64,000 nucleotides of DNA from Vombatus ursinus (GCF_900497805.2 NW_020954608.1:12691888-12755887); one strand, 5' to 3'. Shown: positions 1 through 10,068, numbered from the stretch's first letter. Notes: generated from the sequence alone by a model not told the origin. Translations and numbers: made by a program.

Positions 1-74
1 AGGGCTCAACCTCCCACAGTTTCCCCCTCTGGTGAGAGAGGGAACTCTCCCCAGATGGCACTTCTTCTTAAGAC

Positions 75-205
75 CAATGAGGAAAATGGATATTAAAGGA
101 TTAAGTAATATGAACAGTCACAAAACTACTTAGTAGAGCTAGAACTAGAATTCAAACCTCCTCTACCTCAATCCAGTATTCTTTCTTCCCTATTTTGTTG
201 CCTCT
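75..205 (+). repeat. MIR/MAR1-type CORE-SINE fragment
   Basis: The order of motifs matches the core of MIR-family SINEs: a copy of the 'gatgaggaaactgag' block, then the acid-wash-like 'gtcacacagctagtaag' block (here gtcacaaaactacttagtag), then the 'ttcaaacc...ctcca' end. The copy is diverged and lacks its head. Bases 1-74 show nothing recognisable. Confidence 0.5.
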
Positions 206-249
206 TAGGAGATATAGATTTAGAAACAATCCATGTTGACTTAAAATAA

Positions 250-480
250 TTAGCATTTATATAATATTTTAAGGTTTGCAAAGAATCTTACAAAGATTAT
301 TTCATTGGATATTCAAGAATGCTATTATTATAATTTCTACTAATTTTGTGAAAGCCAAGGCAGACAGTGACTTACCCTGGGTCACACAGCTCATAAATGT
401 CTTAGCAAGATTTGGACTCCGGTCTTACTGATTCCTGGTCCATTTCTCTATCTACTGCACAAATTAACTGCCTCATAACA
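250..480 (+). repeat. MAR1-type CORE-SINE
   Basis: It opens with 'tagcatttatataatattt' and 'aaggtttgcaaag', the usual start of this marsupial SINE, and runs through 'acttaccctgggtcacacag' to a 'ctatctactgc' end. Most of the length is present, with a gap in the middle where the 'cattttacagatgagg' block would lie. No target-site duplication is visible, which fits an old insertion. Confidence 0.8.
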
Positions 481-814
481 GCTGAAGCCATGAGACTAGA
501 TGAGTTTCCCAAGGGAAAGTGTATCAAGAGAGAAAATCAGAGGGCCAAGGCCTGAGCCTTAAGTAATATCAATAATTATGAGGTGGGAAAAAAGATGAAG
601 AGGCAGGGAAAGAGACAGAGAAGAAGCAAATAAAAGAAGTACAGTATGAGAAAAATACAGATGTCAGAAGCTGAAAAAGGAAAAAAATTTCAAAGAAAGG
701 CTAATAAAAAAAAATCAAGTGCTAAAGACAGTCCAGAGAGAATGAGTGAAAAAAGACAATTGAATTTGGCAAGTAGACCATTAGTGACTTTTAAAAGAGA
801 GCTTTTTGGCTTTA
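481..814. other. Unassigned, purine-rich
   Basis: This stretch is strongly purine-rich on the plus strand (many GAAAGAGAA runs). A 62-codon frame inside it has lysine-rich low-complexity sequence and is not credible as a gene. The part around 745-800 may be an old mammalian repeat, but I cannot name it. Confidence 0.4.
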
Positions 815-1510
815 AAACTTTGCACACCCTTTGATCCAGCAATACCACTACCAGGTCTGTGTCCCAGAGAGATTTAAAATGGAATGGGGAAGAGGACCTA
901 TTTGTACAAAAATATTTATAGCAGCTCTTTTTGTGGTAGCAAAGAATTGGAAATTGAGGGGACACTCATCAGTTGGAAAATGGCTGAACAATTTTGGTAT
1001 ATGATTGTAGTTAAATATTATTGTTTTATAATAAATGATGATAAGGATAATTTCAGAAAAACCTGGGAAGACTTAAACAAACTGATGCAAAGTGGAGTAA
1101 GCAGAAGCTGGAGAATGTTGTACACAGGAGTAGCAATATCGCACAATGATCAACAATGAATGACAGCTATTCTCAGCAATGCAATGATCTAAGACAATCC
1201 CAAAGGACTTATGATAAAAAAAATCCTGTCTACCTCCAGAGAAAGAACTGATGGATTCTTAATACAAATTGAAGCATATCATTTTTCACTTTATTTTGGT
1301 GGGTTTTCTGTCTGTGTCTTCTTTCACAACATGATGAATGTAGAAATATATTTTGCATGATTGTGCAGGAATAACATAACAAACTGCTTACCATCTCAGG
1401 GAGGGGGAAGAAAAGAAGGGAGTGAGAGAATTTGGAACTGAAAATATTAAAAAAAGAATGCTAAAAAATTGTCTTTACATGTAATTGGGAAAAATTGAAT
1501 ATTATTTTTA
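815..1510 (+). repeat. L1 3' end: ORF2 C-terminus and 3' UTR
   Basis: Reading the plus strand gives the marsupial L1 ORF2 tail: the proline-rich block equivalent to 'PFDPAIPLLG', then 'YKNIYSSSFCG' and 'ELEIEG', then a 3' UTR with the 'agagaaagaactgatgg' motif, a 'ctttcacaacatgatgaatg' motif and a 'ttacatgtaattggga' end. The C-terminal part holds a 91-codon open frame (884-1159) but is otherwise broken, and everything upstream in ORF2 is missing, as in a normal 5'-truncated LINE insertion. Confidence 0.9.
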
Positions 1511-2774
1511 AAAAGAGAGACTTTTGAATAGAGTTGGGAACAGAAGTCAGATTGGAAGAAGTACTGAAAGGTGATAAGTGTTAAGGAAGTAAAAGCAGTA
1601 GGTAAAGATGAATCAGGGTTCTCATTTCCCATCAGGTCTCCACTCTACCAGAGCCCATTAGTTAAAAAAAAAGAGAATAGCATTCCATATCATTCAATAA
1701 CTCATCTGCAGTGGTTTTCAGATATTACTCTCTGGCTTCTCTGCAGCTTTGTCTCTTGGCTTCTTTGTCCTGACTTTTCCTGTTCACCTGTCCCAGTAGG
1801 TTTAATCTGCTTCTTTTACTGCCCCAGTTCATCAACTAGACTTATGCTTCATTTCCCTCCTGTCTGCTCCCTTGCATTTGATAGTTCCAGATCTCCATGG
1901 GTTTTCCACTTATTGCACTTGATTTCCCATTGATTGTACAGCAGGAAATATTTCCACTAGCACACCCATGCAGCCCAAGCTTCTACCCTGCCAGCTACTC
2001 TTTATCCCTTCAACCTTCATTGCACTCATTGGTAGGGTTTCAGTAAGACTATTTCATAAATATGTCACTGAAAGTAAGGCAGAGAAAAATACTCTTGAGA
2101 CCCAGTCCAAGTTCATGCATCACTTGACTATCTTACAGACCATGAAATATGGTGTAATGTTTTTGCTAGTAGAAAAAAAAATAATGTTAATATTATTCTA
2201 CTGTTTATAATACTAATTAAAATACAGAAGAGGCCATTGCTTAAAGTTTTTTAGTTCCCATTATTTGTTGGAGAAAATTTTCTCTATTCTAAAAGTATAG
2301 TTTTAGCTTAAAATGTTCCATTCAACTTATAAGACTAGCATAATTATTTTGCACTTTTTAAAACAATTAAAACAACTCCTAACCAGGAGGCATATGCATA
2401 CTCCATAACTGATCCTAATCACTTATGCAACAGCAAAATTAAAGATGTTTAGTTTTAATGAAGAACTACAGGAATTGAAGTCAAGCAAAAAATATGCATG
2501 TTAATCTCAGTTCCATTTTTAAGAAAACACAGGCACAAAGGGAAAAATGATTATCTTCCAAGTGGAAAAGAATAAAATAATCAAGGGATTAAATGCATAT
2601 AGGAAACTCATGCAGAATGGACAACAAAAATATGAAAAGTGAATGTGAAAGATAATAAACTTTCATGGTCTCTACTATGTCAAGAAAGGCCATGTGTGAT
2701 ATTTTAATGACAACTATTCCTCCTTGGACATAGCAATAAGTCTTCCTATATGACTATTGATAAGTTCAAATATA
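1511..2774. other. Unassigned single-copy-like DNA
   Basis: I see no repeat family here. Bases 1720-1960 are pyrimidine-rich, and the 120-codon frame across 1571-1933 reads as serine/leucine/phenylalanine low complexity with no domain. Bases 2230-2700 are AT-rich, with varied sequence that could be single copy. Confidence 0.4.
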
Positions 2775-2895
2775 GTCTTGTATAGTGCAAAGTAAACTAG
2801 ACAGAATCAGGATACCTGGATTCCTGGATCTGCCACTAACTTGTGGGTAATCTTGGAAAAAATCACTTGTCATTTCTCTTCAAAATGAAGTGCTC
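2775..2895 (+). repeat. MIR-type SINE fragment
   Basis: The block 'acctggattcctggatctgc' followed by 'cactaacttgtgggtaatct' corresponds to the MIR core (acctgggttc, ctgccactta, ctgtgtgacc). The head and tail are missing. Confidence 0.55.
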
Positions 2896-2999
2896 ATGAC
2901 TGGATTAAAATTTTCTAAGTATGGTCTAGCAAACGTAAAAAACAACGAAACTATTACTTTTCTTATTCTTGACACTATACTTCTGTTTTTATTGTTGAT

Positions 3000-3165
3000 A
3001 AAAAGAACTTGGCCTGATAATTTTAAGTCTGCAAAGCACTTCTTCCCAACCACTCAGTAGTAGGTAGAGAAAATATTAGTATCCTCACTTTATTGATAAG
3101 AGGTTAAGTGACTTGTCATTGGATACACATTTAGCAAGTGTCTGAGGCTAATATAGCCTTTTCCT
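3000..3165 (+). repeat. Degraded MAR1-type SINE
   Basis: The order of weak matches is correct for MAR1: 'ctgcaaagcacttc', 'tatcctcactttattgata', 'gaggttaagtgacttg', then 'agcaagtgtctgaggct'. Many small gaps suggest an old copy. Confidence 0.55.
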
Positions 3166-3189
3166 GTTGTTTTAAAAATAAAACGTAAC

Positions 3190-3222
3190 AGTTTTATATA
3201 TAGATATATATATACATCACAC
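3190..3222. repeat. Short TA-rich simple repeat
   Basis: This is a short imperfect run of TA dinucleotides broken by GA steps, directly downstream of the degraded SINE. Confidence 0.5.
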
Positions 3223-3467
3223 TGTTGACTCATATTAAGTTTGTGATCTAATAAAATCCCCATCTTATTTGCATAAACTTCTTCTGTATTGCCTTCTCTC
3301 CTCCATCCTGTATTTACTTGTGCTTACTTGTTTTTTAACCTAAACCACAGAACTTTACAAATATTCCTATTACATTTTGTGTTGTTAGATTTATCTCACC
3401 TTTCTAGCATGTTAAGAAGTTTTTTGGAAATCAAATCTATCATCCGAGTCATTAAAGAATGAACCTA

Positions 3468-3625
3468 CTTTAGTGAAAAGAATCAGAAGCTGGAATAAGA
3501 AGATTTAAGTTTAGTCTTGTTCTGCCACCATCTTAGCTAGGAGACTTAGATGTACTGTCATATCTTTCTGAACTTCAATATGCTCATCTGTAAAATTAGG
3601 CAGCTAGACTTAATGATAGTGGAAA
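3468..3625 (+). repeat. MIR/Ther-type SINE
   Basis: It contains the MIR order 'agaatcagaagctgga', 'gttctgccacca', 'gagacttagatg', 'atgctcatctgtaaaatta', then a tail related to 'agatgatctctaagg'. It abuts the CR1/L3-like fragment downstream. Confidence 0.6.
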
Positions 3626-3990
3626 TTATATGGAGACCAATTTAGGCAAAGAAGCCAATTCAAGTTTGATGTTAAGGAAAACTTCCTAATAATTAGAGCT
3701 GTCTAGAAGTGGAATGGGCTGCCTTTGGAGCTTAGTACAGGGCCTGGCACATTGTAAGCACCTAATAAATGCTTGTTGCTTTGTTGATTGGAGAGATGGT
3801 GGCTTCCCATTCCTTGTAACTCTTTAAGCAAAGTATGGATGACCACATGTTGTGTATGTTATAGCAAGATTTTTTTCATGTATAATGATTATACTAGACA
3901 GTTGCTGAAATCCTTTCTTTTACCTTCAGTGATACTATGATCTTTAAAGTCTTTTCCAGTTTTAAAACTTCATGTTTTGATGGAATTGTA
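3626..3990 (+). repeat. CR1/L3-like LINE 3' end with an L2 tail inside
   Basis: The phrases 'gtctagaagtggaatgggct', 'gtaactctttaagcaaag' and 'atggatgaccacatgttg', ending near 'tgatactatgatcttta', are the 3' end of the old CR1-clade LINE often called L3. Bases about 3733-3790 do not belong to it: 'gggcctggcacattgtaag' and 'cacctaataaatgcttgttg' are the 3' tail of L2, which interrupts the older element. Confidence 0.55.
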
Positions 3991-4718
3991 CAGTATTTGA
4001 GTCCTTAAACTTAAATGTCTAAGTCACTCAGAAATAGCCACGTGTAATATACCTAGAATTTACCTCCATTCAGAAGCTTCTCCCTATTCAGATACATCCT
4101 GAAATATGCCTTCCTTAGGGCAGACTTCCTCAACTCAGCTTATAATGTTTGCTAATAAGTCTCTGTTCAATTCCTTTCTGCTTCAGTCTTAACCAGTAAA
4201 TTCCAGTCATCCTCCTAAAATTTAATTATCAACATTGACTGACCTACTACAGAAATAATTTCTCAGGATTACCCTTGTACCTGAGCTCTGCCATCTTGAT
4301 ACATTCTGGCTATTTGTATTTTTGTTGTTGTTATTTTATAGATTCTTGAAAGGGTACTAGTTTGGACATTTGTTAACCAAATTTTATTTTATTTTATTTT
4401 TTACTCAAAGGTCTACAAGAAAATAGACACACAGGTGGCTGACCATTTGGGATGTGTAAAAGATTCCAAGGAAGTTGAGGGGTGTTTTTCCAACATTTTG
4501 GTCATGTCTAAATTTATAATAATTTACTGTTCATCAAAGCTGGGACTTGGGATAGGTAAGGTAGGCAGTATCCAAGTGGGCAACAATCATTAGTGCAAAA
4601 AGAAAAGTTTTAAAAATATGGCTTCTTAAAATAAATATACATACATTGATGACAGAAAATTCTAATCTCTTTATCATGAGAATCTTTATTTTGTGAGAAG
4701 TCAAGTTATTTAATAACA
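3991..4718. other. Unassigned
   Basis: No family recognised. A short TTTTA-repeat run lies near 4380-4400. The rest is AT-rich, ordinary-looking sequence. Confidence 0.4.
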
Positions 4719-4975
4719 GTAGTAATAATAGCTAGCAATTATTTACTACCTTAAGATTTGTAAAGTGCTTTACACATATTATCTCATTTCAGCCTCACAA
4801 CATCAGGAAGTTAATACTGTTACTAGCTCCATTTTCCAGATGAGTAAACTGAGGCAGGCAGAGGTTAAGTGATTTGCCCAAGGTCATGCTGCTTGCTAGT
4901 ATCTAAGGTCTAATTTGAAGTCGTCTCCTTGACTCCAGGCTCAATGCTCTATCCACTGAGCCATCACCCACAAGA
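4719..4975 (+). repeat. MAR1-type CORE-SINE, near full length
   Basis: This copy has all the blocks in order: 'tagcaattatttact', 'ttgtaaagtgctttacac', 'tatctcatttcagcctcac', 'cattttccagatgagtaaac', 'gaggttaagtgatttgccca', and 'ctctatccactgagccat' at the end. It is one of the best preserved members in the window. Confidence 0.9.
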
Positions 4976-5399
4976 AGCACAAGTTTCAAACTTTACCTAA
5001 GAACTCCTTGTTCTGCCTCTATTTTTCATACACAAAGCCAAGCTGACCACAAAGCACAACTGAAAAAGAAAATCACATTTCTTCTGGCTTACAGAGGAAA
5101 ACCAATATCTCATCTATATTCCAGTGGGCTAGTTCTTTTAAGATGTAAAAAATTGAGAGAGTGAAGTTGGGAAAAAAGATAGATGTGAGTATCTAGGACC
5201 CTATAGGCTTATGTATCTGCTTTTATCACTCCCAACACACAAACAAAAGGAAACTATAAGGAGTTGCATTAATAGAAAAATAAAATAAAATTAGTGGCTA
5301 CAGAATCTGAAATTATTGTTGGTGATGTTTAAAATTACTATTAATAATAGTTTCGGAAAACCAGTAGTTTCTAGGAAGCATGAGAGACAAAAAAAAAAG
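4976..5399. other. Unassigned; holds one copy of a 25-bp duplicated word
   Basis: No repeat family recognised. Bases 5192-5216 are identical to 6605-6629 over 25 bases (see findings). Confidence 0.5.
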
Positions 5400-5770
5400 C
5401 ACGAGGGACAAAAACACCGCCTATGATTCTACCATGGCCTGCCTTCCCCCACTGCTGTATCCCTCTGCCTGCCACCACTATTACCTACCACCCACCACCT
5501 TCTACTGGGGATCGAGAGATTGAAGATTGTCAGCTATGCTTCAAGGGCACAAGCTGGACTCTGGGTGTTGGAATGTGTATGCCAATACCACTATACCCAA
5601 CTGGAGGGATTGTACTCTGCTGCCCTCAACCCCAATTAACTGAATTTGCCCTAAGCATAAGATTCCTTAGTTACGACCCTGACCCTGAGACTTTACTATT
5701 CCCATACTTAGAGAAAGTGCCTCCTAGGCATTGAAACAACAGTTTTCACCCACTTGGAAAGGCTGTAACA
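5400..5770. other. GC-richer unassigned stretch
   Basis: This stretch is clearly richer in C and G than its AT-rich flanks. A 103-codon frame (5423-5734, plus strand) is open, but it has no recognisable domain, no splice context I can defend and high proline content, so I do not call it a gene. It could be an unrecognised old element or single-copy sequence. Confidence 0.4.
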
Positions 5771-6509
5771 ACCATTTCCTCTCTTCAGTTACAGGAATCA
5801 GCTGATAACATAAGGAGTAGAATCTAGTGGGCTTGAATTCTCTCACGACTCATGAGAGGAGGTAGCTTTGGGAAATAAGCTGTAGAGTGTTTATTTGAAT
5901 TGCTTAATTACTTTCGATAAATATAATTTTGCTTTAATATGATGTCATGATAACAGTTGATTCAGAATATATCGTGAGGTAGAGTTACAAAAGAAAGTGG
6001 AGGCTTGTGAGCAGTGGTTTTGAATAGATGTTGTACCAGTATATGTCTGTGGAGCTTTACACTAGCAAGAGAGCTATAAGAATCTTTATGCAATTACGTT
6101 CTCCTATATTTAGGGTCCCTTTTGGGGTAGTAGATCTGAATGGTCTGGAATGGAAACCCTTCCTTCATCTCTCAAACCCAATGATAGTTAAATCACAATC
6201 TCCAAACATATTACTCTCCCTTTTGATTCCCTAGCTCTGTTTCTCCCTCTTTTCCACTTCCTATTCTCTACTGTATTTCCTCCCCCCCAATACAAATAAC
6301 TGCATATGTGATTTATTATAAAGTAACCTTATAAGAATATTACTTTACCTCAAATTTGATTCATTTTTGCATGATATTGCTCTATTTTCTGTTCAATCCA
6401 TTGGTTCTATAAATTGATTTTGAATCTCTTTCCCTGTTATAAGCCTTCAAGAAGATTTAATTGGATATTGCTTTATGTAACTTTATTTAGTTATGGAAAA
6501 TACTTTATG
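5771..6509. other. Unassigned
   Basis: No repeat or gene recognised. The sequence is AT-rich with a short C-run near 6280. Confidence 0.4.
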
Positions 6510-6700
6510 CTAGAATGGGAAAGAACACTTAACTAGGAGTCAGGAGACATGGGTTCCAGTCTCAGTTCTGCTTTGGGACCTTATGACCTGCTTTGTGACA
6601 CTTTTCTAGGACCCTATAGGCTTATGTATAAAAGGAAGTGGTAAGGGATTAGGATTAGATTATGTCCAAGGTTCTTTCCAAAATGCTATGATTTTTCACA
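6510..6700 (+). repeat. MIR/Ther-type SINE with a foreign 25-bp word
   Basis: The core reads 'gtcaggagacatgggttcca' then 'ctcagttctgctttggga', and the tail reads 'ttaggattagatta'. Where the 'gggcctcagtttcctcatct' block should be, the sequence is instead identical to 5192-5216. Confidence 0.6.
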
Positions 6701-7049
6701 TTTTTTATCTTTCTAAATGTATTGAGGACCTTGAGGGCAAGGCTGTTTTTGTTTTCTAGATATAAGAGAGCTATTTGGCATCACTATGTTTTTTTTTCTG
6801 CATATGTTTTAGAAAATGGAATCCAATATCAAAATTTGACTTCTCAAGAATAGTACTAGTAAACAAACAGAATTTCTAAATGCTCATTTTTTTCTGGATT
6901 TATCATTAATTTGTTGAATAACTTTTGTACCTTTGTTTTCATATCTTTGAATATTGGGCATTTCAAACTGTATGTCCCAGAGATATGTTAAACTCAACAA
7001 GTTTAAAACTGAGCAAATTTTCTTTCCCTCTAAGTTTTCCACTCTTTCA
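6701..7049. other. Unassigned; possible L2 scrap
   Basis: Only the 'ccttgagggcaaggctg' motif near 6730 resembles an L2 3' UTR. The remainder is unrecognised. Confidence 0.3.
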
Positions 7050-7350
7050 AACTTTACTATTGCTGTTGAAGGTGCCATGATCCTTCCAGCACCTCAGGTT
7101 CATAAAATCAGCATTATTCTAGACACTTCACTTTCCCTCCACAGTTGATGAATTTTGCCATCTACTTTCATATCATCTCTTGTGTCCAATCCTTTTTTCT
7201 GTCATACAGCTTCCACCCATCAGGTGATTACCTCTTTCCTAAATTATTATAACATCCTCCCTGCCTCAAGTCTTTCACCAGACCAGTCCATCCTACATAC
7301 TGCTACTGGAATAATTTTCCTTAGGCACAGATATGTCCATATGACCATGT
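7050..7350 (+). repeat. L2 fragment (end of RT region)
   Basis: The order 'catctactttcatatcatct', 'aattattataacatcctccc', 'tgcctcaagtctttcacc', 'ccagtccatcctacatac' and 'atatgtccatatgacc' follows the L2 coding strand, including the block equivalent to 'LDYCNSLLAGLP'. It is continued after insertions at 7490-7535 and 8385-8580. Confidence 0.75.
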
Positions 7351-7359
7351 GGTAGGATC

Positions 7360-7488
7360 AAAAAAGGTTTCATGCAGAAAATGGTGCCTGAACTGCAACT
7401 TAAAGGGATTGAAGGTCTCTTTGGCAGAGGAAAGGATGGAGTGAATACTGGGTACAGAGAATAGCTGGTGCAAAGACACTTAATCCTA
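7360..7488 (-). repeat. L2 fragment, opposite strand
   Basis: On the minus strand this is L2 sequence near the end of the coding region: 'cctgaactgcaacttaaagg' and 'agctggtgcaaagaca' are complements of known L2 blocks. It interrupts the plus-strand L2. Confidence 0.5.
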
Positions 7489-7534
7489 CCAACCTATGCC
7501 CTCTCTTCCCAAACTACCTTGTATTTAACTACTT

Positions 7535-7738
7535 TGAATGTATGTATGTGCATATGGCCAAGTCTACTTTGCATGTATGCATGGGCATATGGCCAGGTCT
7601 GCTCCATTTGATACACACAAATATGTATGTATATGCATGCATGCATGCAGTATATGCTTATATGTATATGCATATCATATATGTGCATGTATATGTGTGT
7701 ACACATACATGTATGTGTGTGTATACATACACACACAC
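7535..7738. repeat. TATG/CATA-rich simple repeat with a small tandem duplication
   Basis: The sequence is dominated by TG, TA and CA steps. Near its start a unit of about 36 bases containing 'gcatatggccaagtctac' is repeated once imperfectly as 'gcatatggccaggtctgc'. Several overlapping open frames here are simple-repeat artefacts. Confidence 0.8.
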
Positions 7739-7990
7739 AGAGGCAACTAGGTGACACAGTAGATAGAATGCCTGGGCCTGAGGTCAGAAACACTCATCTT
7801 CCTGAGTTCAAATCTGGCCTCAGACACTTACTACTTGTGTGATCCTAGGCAAGTCACTTAACCTTGCTTGCCTCAGTTCCTCATTTGTGAAGTCAGCTGG
7901 AAAAGAAAATGGCAAATCAATCCAGTATCTTTGCCAAGAAAACCCCAAATGGGGTCATGAAGAGTCAGACACAACTGAAATGGCTAAACA
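7739..7990 (+). repeat. SINE with tRNA-like head and RTE-type tail
   Basis: The head 'aggcaactaggtgacacagt' and the body 'ttcaaatctggcctcagaca' are shared with WSINE1-type SINEs. The tail, 'tatctttgccaagaaaaccc' through 'gagtcagacacaactgaaat', is the RTE/BovB-like 3' end that such SINEs borrow. It ends in an A-rich run and faces a second copy downstream. Confidence 0.85.
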
Positions 7991-8118
7991 ATAATAAACA
8001 CATGTATATATGTGTATATACACACATATATACATACAAAGTAGTAAAATATATATTCTATACATGCACATATATGAGTATATATAGATATATGGATATT
8101 TACATATACATACACACA
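7991..8118. repeat. TA/CA microsatellite between two opposed SINEs
   Basis: This is an imperfect (TA)n/(CA)n tract that separates the 3' ends of two head-out SINEs, so it may have grown from their A-rich tails. Confidence 0.75.
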
Positions 8119-8377
8119 CAAATGTTTTTTTCATTTGTTTCAGTCATGCTGATCCTTTGTGACCCCATTTGGGGTTTTCTTGGCAAAGATACTGGAGTGG
8201 TTTGCTATTTCTTTCTCCAGCTCATTTTGCAGATCAGGGGCTGAGAGAAACAAGGTTAAGCGACTTGCCCAGGGTCACATAGCTAATAAATGTCCAAGGC
8301 CATATTTGAACTCAGGAAAATTAGTCTTCCTGACTCCAGATTCAGTACCGTGGCCACTTTGCCACCTGGCTGCCCTG
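8119..8377 (-). repeat. SINE with RTE-type tail, inverted copy
   Basis: On the minus strand this is the same SINE as 7739-7990. The plus strand reads 'gaccccatttggggttttct', then 'gcgacttgcccagggtcaca', and ends 'gccacctggctgccct'. It splits an L2. Confidence 0.85.
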
Positions 8378-8384
8378 TATACTC

Positions 8385-8580
8385 AAAGATATGTATGTCT
8401 TATTGACTTTATATTTATGATGTATGTATTTCTACATGTACTTTTTGTCTTCCTGATGAAAGTAAACTCACTGAGACCAATGGCTGGGGAAAGAGTGTTT
8501 CATTCTTTGTACTTATATCCCCAGTGTCTATCATAGTGCAAGGCACATAGTGGTTAATTAATACTTTTTTGATTGATTCA
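8385..8580 (+). repeat. L2 3' UTR and tail
   Basis: The phrases 'ttgtacttatatccccagtg' and 'gcaaggcacatagtggttaa', followed by 'ttgattgattca', are the L2 3' end. This completes the L2 begun at 7050. Confidence 0.75.
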
Positions 8581-8599
8581 TTTTAGAAGATACGTTCAG

Positions 8600-8945
8600 G
8601 AACTCCATTTCTCATTAGGGCCAACTCTGGACTACATTTCCTAGCAGATGTGACCTTGCCATATACTGACATAATCTAGTACATATTCTGATTGGATAAT
8701 GAAGCTTCATAATGTGGAAGATATAAGAGGTACTGTAAGGGTTTTTTGTGAGAGTCTGGTGGAGACAATGGAAGCGTGGGCAGTAGAGTTATGGATTTCA
8801 GTGGACACAGGAGCAAAATAAAGGGTAATCACATGAAGAGAAAGCAAATAGAGCAGACCTGGCTATCCTGACTGGCATTCTGTCCATACCAGGATGAAAA
8901 CTGTGAAAACTATGCCTGGTATATAATGGTACTTCATAAATGATT
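8600..8945 (+). promoter_or_regulatory. LTR-like stretch with promoter motifs
   Basis: In order on the plus strand there are an 'actacatttcctagca' motif close to the ZNF143/STAF site (8631-8646), an inverted CCAAT box (attgg, 8691-8695), a TATA-like 'atataagagg' (8721-8730) and an AATAAA signal (8817-8822). That spacing is typical of a retroviral LTR, so I read this as a possible old solo LTR fossil. No internal retroviral sequence adjoins it and the family is unknown. A degraded cellular promoter is the alternative. Confidence 0.35.
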
Positions 8946-8959
8946 TCTTCCTTTCTTTA

Positions 8960-9165
8960 CGTCCTTCCCACTTGACCTCCAGCTTCCTCAGTGTCCTCAT
9001 CTGTAAAATGGAAACAATAATGGCATTTACCTCCCCAGCTTGTTCTGAGGATCAAATGAGATACAAAATAAGGCAAGGATTTGAACCCAAGTCTTCTGTC
9101 TCTAAAGTCACTTTCTTTGAACTATGCTATACTATGTCTCTGGAGCCTTGATAATTCAGCCAAAA
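8960..9165 (+). repeat. MIR/MAR1-type SINE, partial
   Basis: 'gtgtcctcatctgtaaaatg' leads into 'ttgttctgaggatcaaatga', then a shortened 3' part with 'aaggatttgaacccaagtct'. The head is missing. Confidence 0.6.
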
Positions 9166-9239
9166 ATTCCCACTACAATAGGTAGGAAGTGTAATAACAC
9201 TGCAGCATCTATGCTACATTCAATTTATTTCATACTGGA

Positions 9240-9760
9240 AATAGACTGGTGGTCATGACCCCTCGGAGAATCTCAGGGGCTGCCTTTTTGAAGGCCAGTG
9301 AACAATTTTGGTTTCATTGTGAATTGTCAGCACTGAAGTATTTTTGAGACCATGTGCCTGAGGGTGCTGTCCTTCAGAAAAGACATAAAGCAGTGCTCTT
9401 GTCTGTGTGTGATCAATAAATATCCCTTGGCGCTTCTGTGAATAGTAGGGCTGGTAACCTTGGTGTCACAGCAAATTTCTAATTTGGGTAATTACATTCT
9501 GCTTCTCTCCATTGCCTCTGTAGCTTAAATAGGAAATGGAATTCTTCATTTTCCATCATAAGCTGCTGCTGAAGTTACACTGCTGTGAGGTGTTGCTGTG
9601 AGCTGTTAAACATCTGCTGTGCCCTACTTCAGAGGTGGTTGCATTTTAATTGAATTTTACTTTAATTGACTTGAACACACTATATAGATTATAAATCTGT
9701 TTATAAAGTGTTTTGGAGTCTATTTAGGTGAAATGATCCACATAAATATTAAACCATGAT
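9240..9760 (+). repeat. Very old amniote SINE-like repeat
   Basis: The run 'catgtgcctgagggtgctgt', 'gtgtgtgatcaataaatatc', 'aaccttggtgtcacagcaaa', 'gggtaattacattctgcttc', 'agctgttaaacatctgctgt' and a tail 'ataaagtgttttggagtct' to 'cacataaatatta' follows a repeat common in turtles and, more distantly, in fish and sharks (tRNA-headed SINEs of the Deu/V-SINE sort). The tail corresponds to 'gtaaagcgctttgggatcc...ctatataaatg'. I am confident of the ancestry but not of the official family name. Recognisability after such a long time suggests selective constraint. Confidence 0.6.
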
Positions 9761-9884
9761 AATTAATGCTGGGTAAAATATTTTAGATGTGTATTTAATA
9801 ATAACAAAAAAGTCTACTGCGTAGTAGCTTTCCAGAAAGTAAAACATGCATTGTGCATTCTATTAGTTTTATTTTACAGGGTTT

Positions 9885-9985
9885 TGAGTTCTTCATTCAG
9901 CAAGCCAATCAAAAAACAAGTATTTACTGAATACCTAATGGGTTTAGCACCATGCTATGTGGTAGACTCTGAAATAACCCAGCAG
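9885..9985 (-). repeat. L2 3' tail, minus strand
   Basis: 'caagtatttactgaataccta' followed by 'agcaccatgctatgtggtag' is the complement of an L2 3' tail. It meets another L2 tail head to head. Confidence 0.6.
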
Positions 9986-10068
9986 TTTGTAAACTCCTTG
10001 AAGGTAAGGCTGTATATCTTATCTTTGCCTTGACAATGGCCCTTAATGGATGTTCATTGAATGCTTAA
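9986..10068 (+). repeat. L2 3' tail, plus strand
   Basis: 'aaactccttgaaggtaaggc' then 'cattgaatgctt' is the L2 3' UTR in the plus orientation, immediately next to a minus-strand L2 tail. Confidence 0.6.

Noticed and set aside
7494-7842. Several overlapping frames on both strands
   Set aside because: They come from TATG/CATA simple repeats, which lack stops in several phases.
7739-7860. tRNA gene
   Set aside because: The tRNA-like box sequences belong to SINE heads; no cloverleaf with intact arms could be drawn.
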